Shown here piece after piece: positions 43,526 through 53,059 of a DNA stretch of 64,000 nt. How positions within the stretch are numbered: position 1 is the stretch's first letter; each line of letters starts with the position of its first letter. A program made the translations under genes and the position numbers. The stretch comes from Paenibacillus sp. VTT E-133291 (GTDB taxonomy: Bacteria > Bacillota > Bacilli > Paenibacillales > Paenibacillaceae): assembly GCF_002264395.1 (NCBI RefSeq), contig NZ_NFVA01000029.1, positions 1-64,000 on the forward strand, written 5' to 3'. The notes under the pieces are model-generated. The model ran no database searches and was not told where the DNA came from. It was given only the letters and a program-made list of their open reading frames with translations.

Positions 43526-46500
43526 GTGAGGGGTTCCAAAAAAAAGCAGCCGCGCAGTCCACAAAAACGACTCTACTATGTAGATAATCCCAATATAAAG
43601 GAACTGAACATGCTGGAAGGCAAAAGCAGTTCTAAGGATTCGGGGAGCAGCAATGACGGAGTCAGTAAAGCAGAGCTCGCTGATGTTCAGGTAAGTGGAG
43701 GGGCAATAGCTGAATTCATTCAAGAGGAATCAATTTCCGTACCAGTTCTGCAACCAGAGCCTGAGCCTATAGTGGAAGAGCAGCTTCAGAAACAGGCGGA
43801 TAATCTTCCTGAGACGATTTGGTTCGCTCCTGAAAAAGAGCGGTTCCAGCCCGTTTATACAGATGATCTATCGGATGCAGCAGTGACTGGGGCGAAAATC
43901 GCTCCACGCACTATTGATGGTTCAAAGCTGAAGTTTGGCATTATCGGTACACCATGGCTGCAAGATTACGCTGTGCAAAGTATCAATATCGCGGACAAGG
44001 CAGTTACTTCTTCGAAAATTGCGCCTGAATCCATTGTGGGTGAGCATTTAGCTGAAGGAAGCGTAAGTGGCGGTAAACTGCTGGATCATTCCATCAGTGG
44101 AGAGAAGCTGAAGAACGGTAGTATTAGTCCAGAGAAGCTGGCTGATCGGATTATCGGCGGCGGTCAAATTGCAGATAAATCCATTGAGAGCCGTCATTTA
44201 AGCGATCTGATTATTACGGCGGATCTACTGGAAGATGGCGCGGTTACTGGTGAAAAAATAGGAAGTAGCAGTATCACAGGCCGCCATGTGGCAAACGGGA
44301 GTGTTGACCGTTCTAAGCTGGCTGATGCAGCGGTATCTGGCGATAAAATAGCTGATGGCGAAATCAGCAGCTCCAAACTGGCTGATGCTGTTATTGAGGG
44401 CCGCCATCTTAGCGATGCATTGATAACCGCCAGACATTTAGCTCCCGGAGCGATCGGACCAGAGCAGCTTGCCAACAAGCTTATTGGCAAGGAACAGCTC
44501 CAGTCGGGTGTTATCGAAGGTGCGCATGTAGCGGATGGTGCAATTGGTTCCAAGCAGCTAGGTACAGAAGTGGTGAGAAGCATCCACTTAAGTGCAGAAA
44601 GTGTACACGGCTCCCATATCGGGGATGGAGAAATATCGAGTCGCCATTTGGCTGACCGAAGCATTTCTTTCTTGAAACTGTCGGAGGGTGCGGTAGGTAC
44701 TGCACAGCTGATTGAGCAAGCGGTCACCGCATCGAAGATTGCTGATCAAAGCATACTCGCACATAAGCTAGCAGATGAAGCTGTAACCACCAGACATATT
44801 GCCAAATCCGCTATACGCGGACCGCAAATTGCTATGCAAGCTGTTTCCTCTAATCATCTGGAACGTGAGGCTGTGAATCACTCCCATATAGCTTCGGAGG
44901 CGATAGGCTCGGAGCAGCTTATGGATGAAGCTATTCATACGGATCATTTATCCTCCGGTGCTGTTACTGGAGAGAAGCTAGCTTCAGAGTCTGTGGGTGC
45001 GGAGCATCTTCGTCCACAGAGCGTTACTTCTGCCAAGTTAGCGGATGGAGGAGTGAGCTCGGCTAAACTGGCAGCAGGATCGGTCATCGGCAGCACGATT
45101 GCTCGTGAAGTGGTGAGTGGGGAGCATATTGCTTTTTGTGCAGTGGAGGAGAAACATCTAGCAGATGCCAGCGTGAGCGGTCGTGCCTTGCAGGATGCTG
45201 TGGTGGATAAAGATCATCTTGCCACTGGAGCTGTGGAACGCAGACATCTCGGCGAAAATAGTGTGACTGCTGCTGCGATTCAGTCCGGTTCGGTTTCAGG
45301 AGATAAGCTGGCTTCTGCTGCGGTAAGAGAGGTTCATTTGGCAGCTGGAGCAGTGCAGCCACATCATCTGGCAGATCATGTGGTAACGTCGTTAAAGCTG
45401 TCTCCCGAAAGTGTATCGACGGATAAGATTAGTGATTTATCGGTCACATCGGCTAAGCTTGCCGATGGAAGTGTGGATTCCAGTAAATTAGCAGTCGCGG
45501 CAGTGCAGGCAGAGCATTTATCTGTGAATGCAGTTCATTCAAAATCCATCAGTGATAGTGCGGTTCAGAGCAGACATATGAATCCGGGAAGCATCGGCGG
45601 AGCACATATCCGGCCGTTGTCCATCGGAAATGGTCATATCATTCCTAATTCCATCTCTTCGATTCAAATGCAGGAGGGCAGCATTAGTGGCTCCAAGCTG
45701 GCCAAAGGGGCTGTGGATTCCCAGCATCTTTCACCGGGGAGTGTAGACGGCAGCCATCTATGCATGGATACGATTGAAGGACGTCATATCGGGCATGGTG
45801 AGATCAGGCTGGCTCATCTAGCCGAAGATGCACGCAGCTCTGACTTGTTGCCAGAGGGCAGTATTACCGGGGAGAAGCTGGCAGAAGAATCCGTAGATTC
45901 TATTCATCTTGTACGAGGAAGTGTAGACGGAAGTCATCTGAGTCAGGGTGCAGTAGAAGGTCGTCACATCCAGCATGGTGAGATCACACTGGCTCATTTG
46001 GCAGAAGAAACTTTTAGCTCTGAGCTACTGCCTGACGGTAGTATTACCGGCAAGAAGCTCGCTGAGGAATCCGTAGGTTCTATTCATCTCGTGGCTGGAA
46101 GCGTAAAGGGCAGTCATCTGAGCTCGGATATAGTGAAAGGACGTCATATTGGGCACAGTGAAATCACCTTAGCTCATCTAGCCAAAGATGCACGTAGTGC
46201 AGACTTGCTCCCAGATGGCAGTATTACTAGAGAAAAGCTGGCGGACGAATCTGTGAATTCAAGTCATTTAATACCTGGAAGTGTGAATGGCAGTCATCTG
46301 GGTCCAGATACAATAGAAGGACGTCATATCGGGTACAGTGAGATTACGCTGGCTCATCTAGCCAAAGATGCGCGTAGCGCAGACTTGCTTCCAGACGGTA
46401 GCATTACCAGAGAAAAGCTGGCGGACGAATCTGTGAATTCAAATCACCTAATACCTGGAAGTGTGGATGGCAGTCATCTGAGTCCGGACGCAGTGGAAGG

Positions 46501-48391
46501 CCGTCATATCCGAAATGGTGAAATCACCTTAGCTCATTTGGCAAAAGAAACACGCAGCTCTGAATTATTACCAGACGGCAGTATCACCAGTGAGAAGCTG
46601 GCCGTAGAATCCGTAGATTCAAATCATCTAGTACCAAGAAGTGTAGATGGCAGTCATTTGAGTCCGGGTGCAGTAGAAGGCCGCCATATCCGAATTGGTG
46701 AGATTACGCTGGCTCATTTGGCAGAAGAAACGCGCAGCTCTGAATTTCTGCAGGACGGTAGCATTACCGGTGAGAAGCTGGCAGAAGGATCGGTAAGTTC
46801 TATTCATCTAGCACCAGAAAGTGTAGGGAGTAGTCATCTGAGTCCAGATTCAGTGGAAGGCCGCCATATCGGTTACGCTGAAATCACCTTAGCTCATTTG
46901 GCAGCAGAAACTCGAAGCGCGGACTTGTTACCTGCAGGTAGTATTACTGGCGAGAAGCTGGCAGAAGGATCGGTAAGTTCTATTCACCTAGTACCTGGAA
47001 GTGTAGGAAGTAGTCATCTAAGTCCGGGAGCAGTAGAAGGTCATCATATTGGAAATGGTGAAATCACACTAGCTCATCTGTCGGATGAGATTCGTGTTTC
47101 AGATCTGTTGCCAGATGGTAGCCTTACTGGTGAGAAGCTGGCAATTCATTCTGTAGATTCTATTCATCTGGTGCCTGGAAGTGTAGGAAGTGGCCAACTG
47201 AGTCCGGGAGCAGTAGAAGGTCATCATATTGGAAACGGTGAAATCACTCTAGCTCATCTAGCGTTAGAGACACGTAGCTCCGAGCTGCTGCCAGACGGCA
47301 GCATTACCGGTAAGAAGCTGGAGGGCGGAACGATCAATGCCTTTCATTTGGCTCCAGGCAGTGTGTATGGCGGGCATTTGGCGGGCGATACGATTGATAG
47401 CCGCCATATCCGCTCAGGAAGCATTACCCTGAATCATCTGGCAGAAGAAGTGTGTAGTGCGGATCTGTTACCGGATGGCAGTATTACAGGAGAGAAACTG
47501 GAAGGTGGATCTATCCATTCTTTCCATCTTGCCCCAGGTAGTGTCTATGGTGGTCATTTGGTTGGGGATTCGGTGGATAGTCGTCACATTCGATCTGACA
47601 GCATCACCCTGAAACATCTGACAGAAGAGGTGCGTAGCGCCGATCTGTTGCCGGAAGGTAGTATTACTGAAGAGAAACTGGCCGAAGGTTCTGTGAATTC
47701 TTTACATTTACAACCGTGGAGTGTGTACGGAGAGCATCTTGCTGACCAGATTGTGGCAGATCGACATTTGCAGCCGGGTATCATCAAATTAGAGCATCTT
47801 GCGGATGAAACACGCAGTGCAGCGCTGCTTCCTGATGCGAGCATCAACGGAGCTAAGCTGATGGCAGGCAGCATTGATTCCACTCATCTGGCTGATGGTG
47901 CGGTAGGGTCGGCAGAGCTTCAGGATGAAGCGGTTGTGGCTTCCAAAATCTCTTCTTTTGCCATTCAAGCTCGTCATCTGGAGGAAGAAAGCGTTCAAGA
48001 TTATCATATTGCTCCCGGTGCAGTAAATGGTGCCCATTTGGCAGTGAATTCTGTAAATGCTGAACATCTATCCTTCAGCCCGATTCAGACTGCAGGGAAG
48101 CGGGAGGCGCTTCAGCAGTTTGGGATGACAGCCTTTATGTTCAATGGGGATGCGGAGACAGTGGAGGTGACCGTATCGTTCGATGAGAACTTTGGTCATA
48201 CGGGTTATGTGCTTGTCGCTATGACCAATCAACCTTACTTCTATGCTTCTTTAAAGAGCAGAGCCAATGGAGATGCAGTTATTCAAGTGGTGCGCTTGCG
48301 CGAAACTCCGCATTTCTACGGGGTCATCTCTTGGATTGCTATCGGCGCTCCGTTAGCCAAACCGGCAGTGGATGATCGTGTGTTTGATTGA
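43526..48391 (+). CDS. WIAG-tail domain protein built of ten-residue repeats
   Basis: 1621-residue fibrous protein. A short basic N-terminus (MRGSKKKQPRSPQKR) and a low-complexity linker (to about 115) are followed by about 140 ten-residue repeats of the form [SA]-[IV]-x-[GS]-x-[HK]-[LI]-[AS]-x-[GE]. From about 730 they fuse into a 60-residue super-repeat. The C-terminal domain (about 1520-1621) ends ISWIAIGAP, which I recognise as the WIAG-tail domain of Paenibacillus. There is no signal peptide or SLH motif, so release in the mother cell onto the spore, or an unusual export route, is likelier than Sec export. GTG start with AAGGAGG upstream. Glycosyltransferase genes follow. The function is unproven. 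Confidence 0.85.
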   Translation: MRGSKKKQPRSPQKRLYYVDNPNIKELNMLEGKSSSKDSGSSNDGVSKAELADVQVSGGAIAEFIQEESISVPVLQPEPEPIVEEQLQKQADNLPETIWFAPEKERFQPVYTDDLSDAAVTGAKIAPRTIDGSKLKFGIIGTPWLQDYAVQSINIADKAVTSSKIAPESIVGEHLAEGSVSGGKLLDHSISGEKLKNGSISPEKLADRIIGGGQIADKSIESRHLSDLIITADLLEDGAVTGEKIGSSSITGRHVANGSVDRSKLADAAVSGDKIADGEISSSKLADAVIEGRHLSDALITARHLAPGAIGPEQLANKLIGKEQLQSGVIEGAHVADGAIGSKQLGTEVVRSIHLSAESVHGSHIGDGEISSRHLADRSISFLKLSEGAVGTAQLIEQAVTASKIADQSILAHKLADEAVTTRHIAKSAIRGPQIAMQAVSSNHLEREAVNHSHIASEAIGSEQLMDEAIHTDHLSSGAVTGEKLASESVGAEHLRPQSVTSAKLADGGVSSAKLAAGSVIGSTIAREVVSGEHIAFCAVEEKHLADASVSGRALQDAVVDKDHLATGAVERRHLGENSVTAAAIQSGSVSGDKLASAAVREVHLAAGAVQPHHLADHVVTSLKLSPESVSTDKISDLSVTSAKLADGSVDSSKLAVAAVQAEHLSVNAVHSKSISDSAVQSRHMNPGSIGGAHIRPLSIGNGHIIPNSISSIQMQEGSISGSKLAKGAVDSQHLSPGSVDGSHLCMDTIEGRHIGHGEIRLAHLAEDARSSDLLPEGSITGEKLAEESVDSIHLVRGSVDGSHLSQGAVEGRHIQHGEITLAHLAEETFSSELLPDGSITGKKLAEESVGSIHLVAGSVKGSHLSSDIVKGRHIGHSEITLAHLAKDARSADLLPDGSITREKLADESVNSSHLIPGSVNGSHLGPDTIEGRHIGYSEITLAHLAKDARSADLLPDGSITREKLADESVNSNHLIPGSVDGSHLSPDAVEGRHIRNGEITLAHLAKETRSSELLPDGSITSEKLAVESVDSNHLVPRSVDGSHLSPGAVEGRHIRIGEITLAHLAEETRSSEFLQDGSITGEKLAEGSVSSIHLAPESVGSSHLSPDSVEGRHIGYAEITLAHLAAETRSADLLPAGSITGEKLAEGSVSSIHLVPGSVGSSHLSPGAVEGHHIGNGEITLAHLSDEIRVSDLLPDGSLTGEKLAIHSVDSIHLVPGSVGSGQLSPGAVEGHHIGNGEITLAHLALETRSSELLPDGSITGKKLEGGTINAFHLAPGSVYGGHLAGDTIDSRHIRSGSITLNHLAEEVCSADLLPDGSITGEKLEGGSIHSFHLAPGSVYGGHLVGDSVDSRHIRSDSITLKHLTEEVRSADLLPEGSITEEKLAEGSVNSLHLQPWSVYGEHLADQIVADRHLQPGIIKLEHLADETRSAALLPDASINGAKLMAGSIDSTHLADGAVGSAELQDEAVVASKISSFAIQARHLEEESVQDYHIAPGAVNGAHLAVNSVNAEHLSFSPIQTAGKREALQQFGMTAFMFNGDAETVEVTVSFDENFGHTGYVLVAMTNQPYFYASLKSRANGDAVIQVVRLRETPHFYGVISWIAIGAPLAKPAVDDRVFD
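45721..47880 (+). repeat. 180-bp tandem repeat array inside the WIAG-tail gene
   Basis: Twelve units recur with an exact 180-bp (60-codon) period. The segment encoding GEITLAHLA lies at 45799, 45979, 46159, 46339 and so on, always at the same offset, down to diverged copies at about 47419-47779. Units near the 3' end differ most. The constant length with many silent changes points to old duplication with selection on repeat length. Boundaries are approximate. Confidence 0.85.
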
Positions 48392-48409
48392 AATTCAAAT
48401 ACCTCTCTT

Positions 48410-48462
48410 AAAAAACAGAGCAGCAATTCTCCTTATTGGAGATCGCTGCTCTGTTTTTAGGT
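48410..48462 (+). terminator. Terminator of the WIAG-tail gene
   Basis: AAAAACAGAGCAGC and GCTGCTCTGTTTTT, with inner TCTCC / GGAGA, form a perfect outer stem of 14 bp. The 230 bases between it and the first glycosyltransferase hold no gene and should contain that operon's promoter. Confidence 0.9.
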
Positions 48463-48699
48463 CGTTAGCTACATGTACGGCCAAGTCCTAGTATCCGCTA
48501 CGCGGCGTTTAGAGTTAATTGTGTCCGATAGCATATTTTGTATAAGCAAATGTGTCTCAGCTGAAGTTTGGCGGTGAGTACATTTGTCCTGTTTTCCACA
48601 CGACAGGAGACAAAGGCCGTTACTCTGTTCGGCAAAGTACATAAACTGTGATGTAACCCTCAGCCTGACGAATAGGCTCTGTAAGGAAGGTGGATGAGC

Positions 48700-49542
48700 A
48701 TGAAGCCCAAACGTACTTCTGCCCGCCGCACGGGACGGCGGGTCTCTCGGATCAAGCGGCGGACTTCTCGCCCAGTGCGGCAAGTCGCTGCAGTCCCTAC
48801 TGTTAACCATCCAAATCCCTATGTTTCGGTTATTATTCCGGCCATGAATGAAGCGAAGACCATCGCGGGAGCGATAGCCGGAGCTAGAGGAGTCCATCCG
48901 CGCTGCGAGGTTATTGTAGTCGTCAACGGATCAGCCGATCAAACGGCAGAAATTGCCCTTTCGCTTGGTGCGCATGTTATTTCCTATGAGTTACCGCTTG
49001 GACACGACGCTGGCCGCAGTGTCGGAGCAGAGGCAGCTAAGGGAGAGGTTCTCTTGTTTACAGATGGGGATTTAGTGATTCCTGCCTCGGGGCTACGTCC
49101 TTTCGTCACGGCTGTTAGCGGTGGCGCAGACATAGCGCTTAATGATTATTCCGGACCGGTACGGAGCCTTTCGCCCCATCCGGTGGTGCTATCCAAACAT
49201 GCACTTAATATTTTGCTTGGCCGTCCGGATCTAAAAGGATGTTCGATGACGGCGGTTCCGCATGCAATCAGCCGAAGAGCGCTTGAAATCTTAGGGAGTC
49301 AGTTATTATCTCGTCCCCCTCTGGCACATGCTCAGGCAGTTCTGAGTGGTTTACGTGTGGTGGCTGCTCACAAAGTACATGTAGGCAAACTGAATGCGGT
49401 CAGACGTAAGGAGGATGGCACAGATCCTTTGCAGCAGTTGATTACAGCAGATCATATGGAGGCTGTATCCCTCTTGCTTGAACACCGGGGAAACAGGGCG
49501 GGGTTTAGCGACGGAACCCGGCGCAGAGAGATGGTGAGATGA
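48700..49542 (+). CDS. GT-A family 2 glycosyltransferase with Arg-rich N-terminal tail (copy 1)
   Basis: 280-residue cytosolic glycosyltransferase. Residues 1-28 are strongly basic (KRTSARRTGRRVSRIKRR). The GT2 domain follows: VSVIIPAMNEAKTI, VVVNGSADQT, GHDAGRSVGA and TDGD, which takes the role of the metal-binding DxD. ALNDY and SMTAVPHAISRRA are shared with the next gene, so the two are tandem paralogues. ATG 48700 is preferred, 9 nt from AAGGAAGG; an ATG at 48694 is closer. It heads a coupled run with two more glycosyltransferases and a nucleotidyltransferase, just after the WIAG-tail gene, whose product is a plausible acceptor. Confidence 0.85.
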   Translation: MKPKRTSARRTGRRVSRIKRRTSRPVRQVAAVPTVNHPNPYVSVIIPAMNEAKTIAGAIAGARGVHPRCEVIVVVNGSADQTAEIALSLGAHVISYELPLGHDAGRSVGAEAAKGEVLLFTDGDLVIPASGLRPFVTAVSGGADIALNDYSGPVRSLSPHPVVLSKHALNILLGRPDLKGCSMTAVPHAISRRALEILGSQLLSRPPLAHAQAVLSGLRVVAAHKVHVGKLNAVRRKEDGTDPLQQLITADHMEAVSLLLEHRGNRAGFSDGTRRREMVR

Positions 49543-50522
49543 TGGTTGCTCTGTTACAAGTATCTGGTAGCTCTGCCGTTCGACGAGGAACAGCAACTCG
49601 TACGGTAAAGAAACGTTCAGCATCTAGTCAGGCCAAAACAAAACTGGCACCCCGCCAAAGGGGAGCGAATCGTTCGGTAAAAAGAGGCACCCCTACCGCT
49701 CGGCCACCGATTCTGTCCCGGCAATCAAAGGTAGGTCGCGAGGTATTGAATTTACCGTGCTTACGTGGGACCTTGTCAGTTATTATCTCCGCGCGTAACG
49801 AGGAGCAGACCTTGGGACATCTGCTGCAACAGGTAACGCGGCTGGGACCTACTGAAATTATCGTCGTGCTTAACGGTTGCAGCGATAGCAGCTTTCCCAT
49901 TTCCAGACAACATCGTCAAGCTATAGTTGTGCATTGCCCGGAGTCCGTTGGACATGATGTAGGGCGGGCTATTGGTGCGAAGCTGAGTCGAGGAGATATT
50001 CTACTCTTCCTGGACGGAGATATGGTTATCCCTGCAGCTCAGCTCGGATTATTCACAGCTGCTGTAGATGGTGGAATTGACGTGGCTCTTAATGATTTGG
50101 ATCCACTGATGCCTTCTTTTGGATTATGCGATGATGTTACTCGCAGCAAGCTGTTTCTGAATTATGCTCTTGGACGGTACGATCTCGGAGTTAGCTCTAT
50201 GACGGCTGTCCCGCACGCGCTTTCCCGGAGAGCATTTGAGACCATAGGCTACCGTGAATTAATAGTTCCTCCTAAAGCCCAAGCTCGTTCTGTATTAGAG
50301 AAGCTAAGGGTGGAGAAAGTTGGAACGGTGAATGTGATTAAGCATAACCGGCTGCGTCAAGCGAATATAGGTGCTGGAAATGCTGTGGAGAAACTGATCA
50401 TAGGGGATCACGCAGAGGCTCTCCTTGAGGTGCTTTCCCGTCAAGATGATGGGGGCCTACTTAATAGCGAAACGCAGCGCGAATACCGCAGACAAGTAGC
50501 TGCTTGGAGGAACCGGATATGA
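49539..50522 (+). CDS. GT-A family 2 glycosyltransferase with basic N-terminal tail (copy 2)
   Basis: 327-residue paralogue of the preceding enzyme, translationally coupled to it by an ATGA overlap (an ATG at 49542 is also possible). The first 75 residues are basic and Ser/Thr-rich (VRRGTATRTVKKRSASS). The GT2 domain follows: LSVIISARNEEQTL, VVLNGCSDSS, GHDVGRAIGA, LDGDMVIPA, DVALND, and SMTAVPHALSRRA. The shared but diverged motifs suggest duplication and specialisation for different sugars or linkages. Confidence 0.85.
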   Translation: MMVALLQVSGSSAVRRGTATRTVKKRSASSQAKTKLAPRQRGANRSVKRGTPTARPPILSRQSKVGREVLNLPCLRGTLSVIISARNEEQTLGHLLQQVTRLGPTEIIVVLNGCSDSSFPISRQHRQAIVVHCPESVGHDVGRAIGAKLSRGDILLFLDGDMVIPAAQLGLFTAAVDGGIDVALNDLDPLMPSFGLCDDVTRSKLFLNYALGRYDLGVSSMTAVPHALSRRAFETIGYRELIVPPKAQARSVLEKLRVEKVGTVNVIKHNRLRQANIGAGNAVEKLIIGDHAEALLEVLSRQDDGGLLNSETQREYRRQVAAWRNRI

Positions 50523-51256
50523 CGATGACTAGTATTATTATTCCGACCTACAACGCGTTGCCTCTGCTGCGGTCCTGTGTGGAATCGATACGTGCTTATA
50601 CTCCACTGCCTTACGAGATCATCGTTGTAGATAATGCTTCATCAGATGGAACGGATGCCTATTGCCGTGCGAATCGTATAACGTTTATTTCATTGCCTGA
50701 GAATCGAGGTTTTCCATCCGCCTGCAATTTAGGTCTACTTCTAGCATCAGGGGATGAATTGTTACTGCTGAATAATGATGTGGTAGTTTCTCATGGATGG
50801 TTAACTAATCTGAAGAGATCGCTATATAGTGCTCCTGAAGTTGGTATTGTTGGGCCAGTGACAAACTATGCGAGTGGACGTCAACAGGTGAAGACTGATT
50901 ATGAAAGTCTGTTAGATTTTCATAAGGCTGCAGAGATAACTAACCGTTCCAATCCTCAAAAATGGTTGGAGACTAAACGTTTGGTAGGATTATGTTTTTT
51001 ATTCAAAAGAGAGCTACTTACTTCCGTAGGTCTGCTGGATGAGAGATATTCACCTGGACATTACGAGGATGATGACTTTTGCTATCGCGCCAGGCTAAAG
51101 GGGTACCGACTGCTTATCGCAGGAGATTGTCTGGTACACCATGAAGGAAGTGCGAGCTTCAAGCAGGTATACCACACCGGGCTACAGGAGCTGGTGGAAC
51201 GAAATCGTAAGCTCTTTATGAACAAATGGAATGTGGATCCAACGAGTTTCATATAA
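50519..51256 (+). CDS. Glycosyltransferase family 2 (rhamnosyltransferase-like)
   Basis: 245-residue GT2 enzyme without a basic tail. SIIIPTYNALPLL, VVDNASSDGT and LLLNNDVVVS (NND as the DxD element) mark the nucleotide-sugar site. GHYEDDDFCYRARLKGY holds the catalytic acidic ED motif typical of rhamnosyl- or GlcNAc-transferring GT2 proteins. The ATG at 50519 overlaps the preceding stop as ATGA and lies 8 nt after GGAGG, so translation is coupled. Third enzyme of the putative glycosylation operon. Confidence 0.88.
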   Translation: MTMTSIIIPTYNALPLLRSCVESIRAYTPLPYEIIVVDNASSDGTDAYCRANRITFISLPENRGFPSACNLGLLLASGDELLLLNNDVVVSHGWLTNLKRSLYSAPEVGIVGPVTNYASGRQQVKTDYESLLDFHKAAEITNRSNPQKWLETKRLVGLCFLFKRELLTSVGLLDERYSPGHYEDDDFCYRARLKGYRLLIAGDCLVHHEGSASFKQVYHTGLQELVERNRKLFMNKWNVDPTSFI

Positions 51257-51303
51257 AGTGCAGATCCGAAAGCAAAGGACTTAGATAAAGAGGAGGAAAG
51301 TAA

Positions 51304-52035
51304 GTGAAGGGAGTCATACTGGCGGGCGGAACAGGATCCAGACTGTGGCCGCTGACCCGGCTTATGAACAAACATTTGCTTCCGGTCGGCAAATATCCTA
51401 TGGTCTGTTACGGCATAGATCGGCTTCGCCGGGGAGGGATTACCGACATTCTTCTGGTCATCAGCAAGCAATCTGCGGGTCTGTATACGGATTTTTTAGG
51501 CAGCGGTGCAGCATTTGGTGTATCTCTGACTTATAAGATTCAGGAAGCTGCTGGAGGCATTGCAGAGGCTCTCGATTTAGCAGAAGGATTCATTTTCCCT
51601 GGGGAACGGTTTGTCGTATTGCTTGGTGATAATCTATTTATGGATGATCTGACGCCTTACGTGGAGAGCTATCTCCGGCAGCCTGAAGGTACAGCCAAGG
51701 TACTGCTGAAGCCGGTGGACGACGCACGTAGATACGGTGTTCCCGTGTTCGATAGTCAAGATGCTGCATGGATCGCTTATATCGAAGAAAAACCCGAGCA
51801 TCCCAAGACCAAATTTTGCGTAACAGGTATTTATATGTACGATGAAGCTGTGTTTGACATCATCCGTCAAGTATCCCCTTCCAAGAGAGGGGAGCTGGAG
51901 ATTACCGATGTAAATAATATATATGCTGCTAACCGCAGGCTCAGCTATGATGTTCTCAAGGATTGGTGGAGCGATGCGGGGACGTTCCAGTCTCTGCGGG
52001 AGGCGGGAGAGAAGCTGAAGGATGCACTGCCATAA
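51304..52035 (+). CDS. Sugar-1-phosphate nucleotidyltransferase (RmlA/SpsI-like)
   Basis: 243-residue nucleotidyltransferase that would make an NDP-sugar, probably dTDP-glucose. LAGGTGSRLWPLTRLMNKHL is the NTP-binding signature, and VVLLGDNLF and EEKPEHPKT are product-binding motifs. The short length resembles SpsI of the Bacillus spore-coat polysaccharide operon more than full-length RmlA (about 290). GTG start, 7 nt after GAGGAGG. It follows the three glycosyltransferases and likely feeds them. No rmlBCD genes are adjacent. Confidence 0.88.
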   Translation: MKGVILAGGTGSRLWPLTRLMNKHLLPVGKYPMVCYGIDRLRRGGITDILLVISKQSAGLYTDFLGSGAAFGVSLTYKIQEAAGGIAEALDLAEGFIFPGERFVVLLGDNLFMDDLTPYVESYLRQPEGTAKVLLKPVDDARRYGVPVFDSQDAAWIAYIEEKPEHPKTKFCVTGIYMYDEAVFDIIRQVSPSKRGELEITDVNNIYAANRRLSYDVLKDWWSDAGTFQSLREAGEKLKDALP

Positions 52036-52052
52036 GTGGCAGCGGTAACGTG

Positions 52053-52087
52053 GAGTGGCCGGCCTTGGGTCGGGCACTCTTTTTTTA
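52053..52087 (+). terminator. Terminator of the glycosyltransferase operon
   Basis: GAGTGGCCGGCC and GGGCACTC pair partly, followed by seven T. Confidence 0.7.
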
Positions 52088-52132
52088 TAAAATATAAGAA
52101 AGTGTATCTTTCACCATACGAAGCACCCGATC

Positions 52133-53059
52133 TCATGCTTGCGTAGAGATATTATCTTCATCAACCCGGTTCTGTTTGCGGTATTTGAGCGGTGAGGTTC
52201 CGGTCATGGTTTTAAATACTCTTCCAAAATGGGTCAGGTTACCAAATCCTGTACGCTCAGCGATTTCCGAAACGGTTAATTTGGAGTCCTGCAGCAGAGA
52301 GCGGGCTTCTTTCAGGCGGGTATTATTTACATATTCGCTGAAAGTAAAACCGGTTGTATCCTTGAACGTTCGGCTTAAATGGGAGGTGCTTATGGAGAAC
52401 CTGTCCGATATGTATTCCAGAGACAGAGGCTCAGCGAAGTTACCGTTGATGAAATGGATGATTTGGGAAATTTTCTTATGGGTCCGGTTCGTTACTACAA
52501 CATGCTCGTTTTGATCCGGAAGCTTTTTTCGTTGGATGAAGATCAGCAGCTCCATCAACAGGATTTTCCGATAGTAGTCGAAGCCTGGAGGTCTCTTGGT
52601 GTCTTCATGAATCAATTTGCTGAAAAGATTCTCGACAAAGTTCTGGTCGTAGCCGCTTAACTTGATCGCATTTGATCTGGAGTGAAAGCAGGAGAAGAGG
52701 TCGAATGGAAGAGGGCTGTCCGCAAAAAAGTCGCGAAGGAACTCTCTTTTAAACAATAAAGTAACTCTTTCGTACATCATACCGTTTACATTAATCAGTC
52801 TGTGCAGGTCATTAGCGTTAATGAACAATAGAACCCCGCTGACGATTTGAAAGGTTCGGTCTTCTATAAAATAGTAAAGTTCCCCAGACACTAAGTAGAG
52901 AATTTCATAAGCATCGTGATAATGATTTGAAGGCATACTTGAAACATTTTTTTTCTCTCGGCTAATGTGAAAGGGATCAGACTTGTAGAAGTTGATTTCC
53001 AGGGGTGTCATCTCCAATCCGGCGGGAATGATCCTCGCACTCGTAGAAACATGATCCAA
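52133..53059 (-). CDS. AraC family regulator
   Basis: 308-residue regulator with an N-terminal cupin sensor (SNHYHDAYEILYLVSGELYY at about 45-64) and a C-terminal double helix-turn-helix (SLEYISDRFSISTSHLSRTF; VSEIAERTGFGNLTHFGRVF). The open frame starts at a TTG without a good ribosome-binding site, and the next ATG is 16 codons in, so the true start is uncertain. It is divergent from the phosphoesterase-GH8 exoenzyme gene, its probable target. Confidence 0.82.
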   Translation of the reverse strand: MDHVSTSARIIPAGLEMTPLEINFYKSDPFHISREKKNVSSMPSNHYHDAYEILYLVSGELYYFIEDRTFQIVSGVLLFINANDLHRLINVNGMMYERVTLLFKREFLRDFFADSPLPFDLFSCFHSRSNAIKLSGYDQNFVENLFSKLIHEDTKRPPGFDYYRKILLMELLIFIQRKKLPDQNEHVVVTNRTHKKISQIIHFINGNFAEPLSLEYISDRFSISTSHLSRTFKDTTGFTFSEYVNNTRLKEARSLLQDSKLTVSEIAERTGFGNLTHFGRVFKTMTGTSPLKYRKQNRVDEDNISTQA

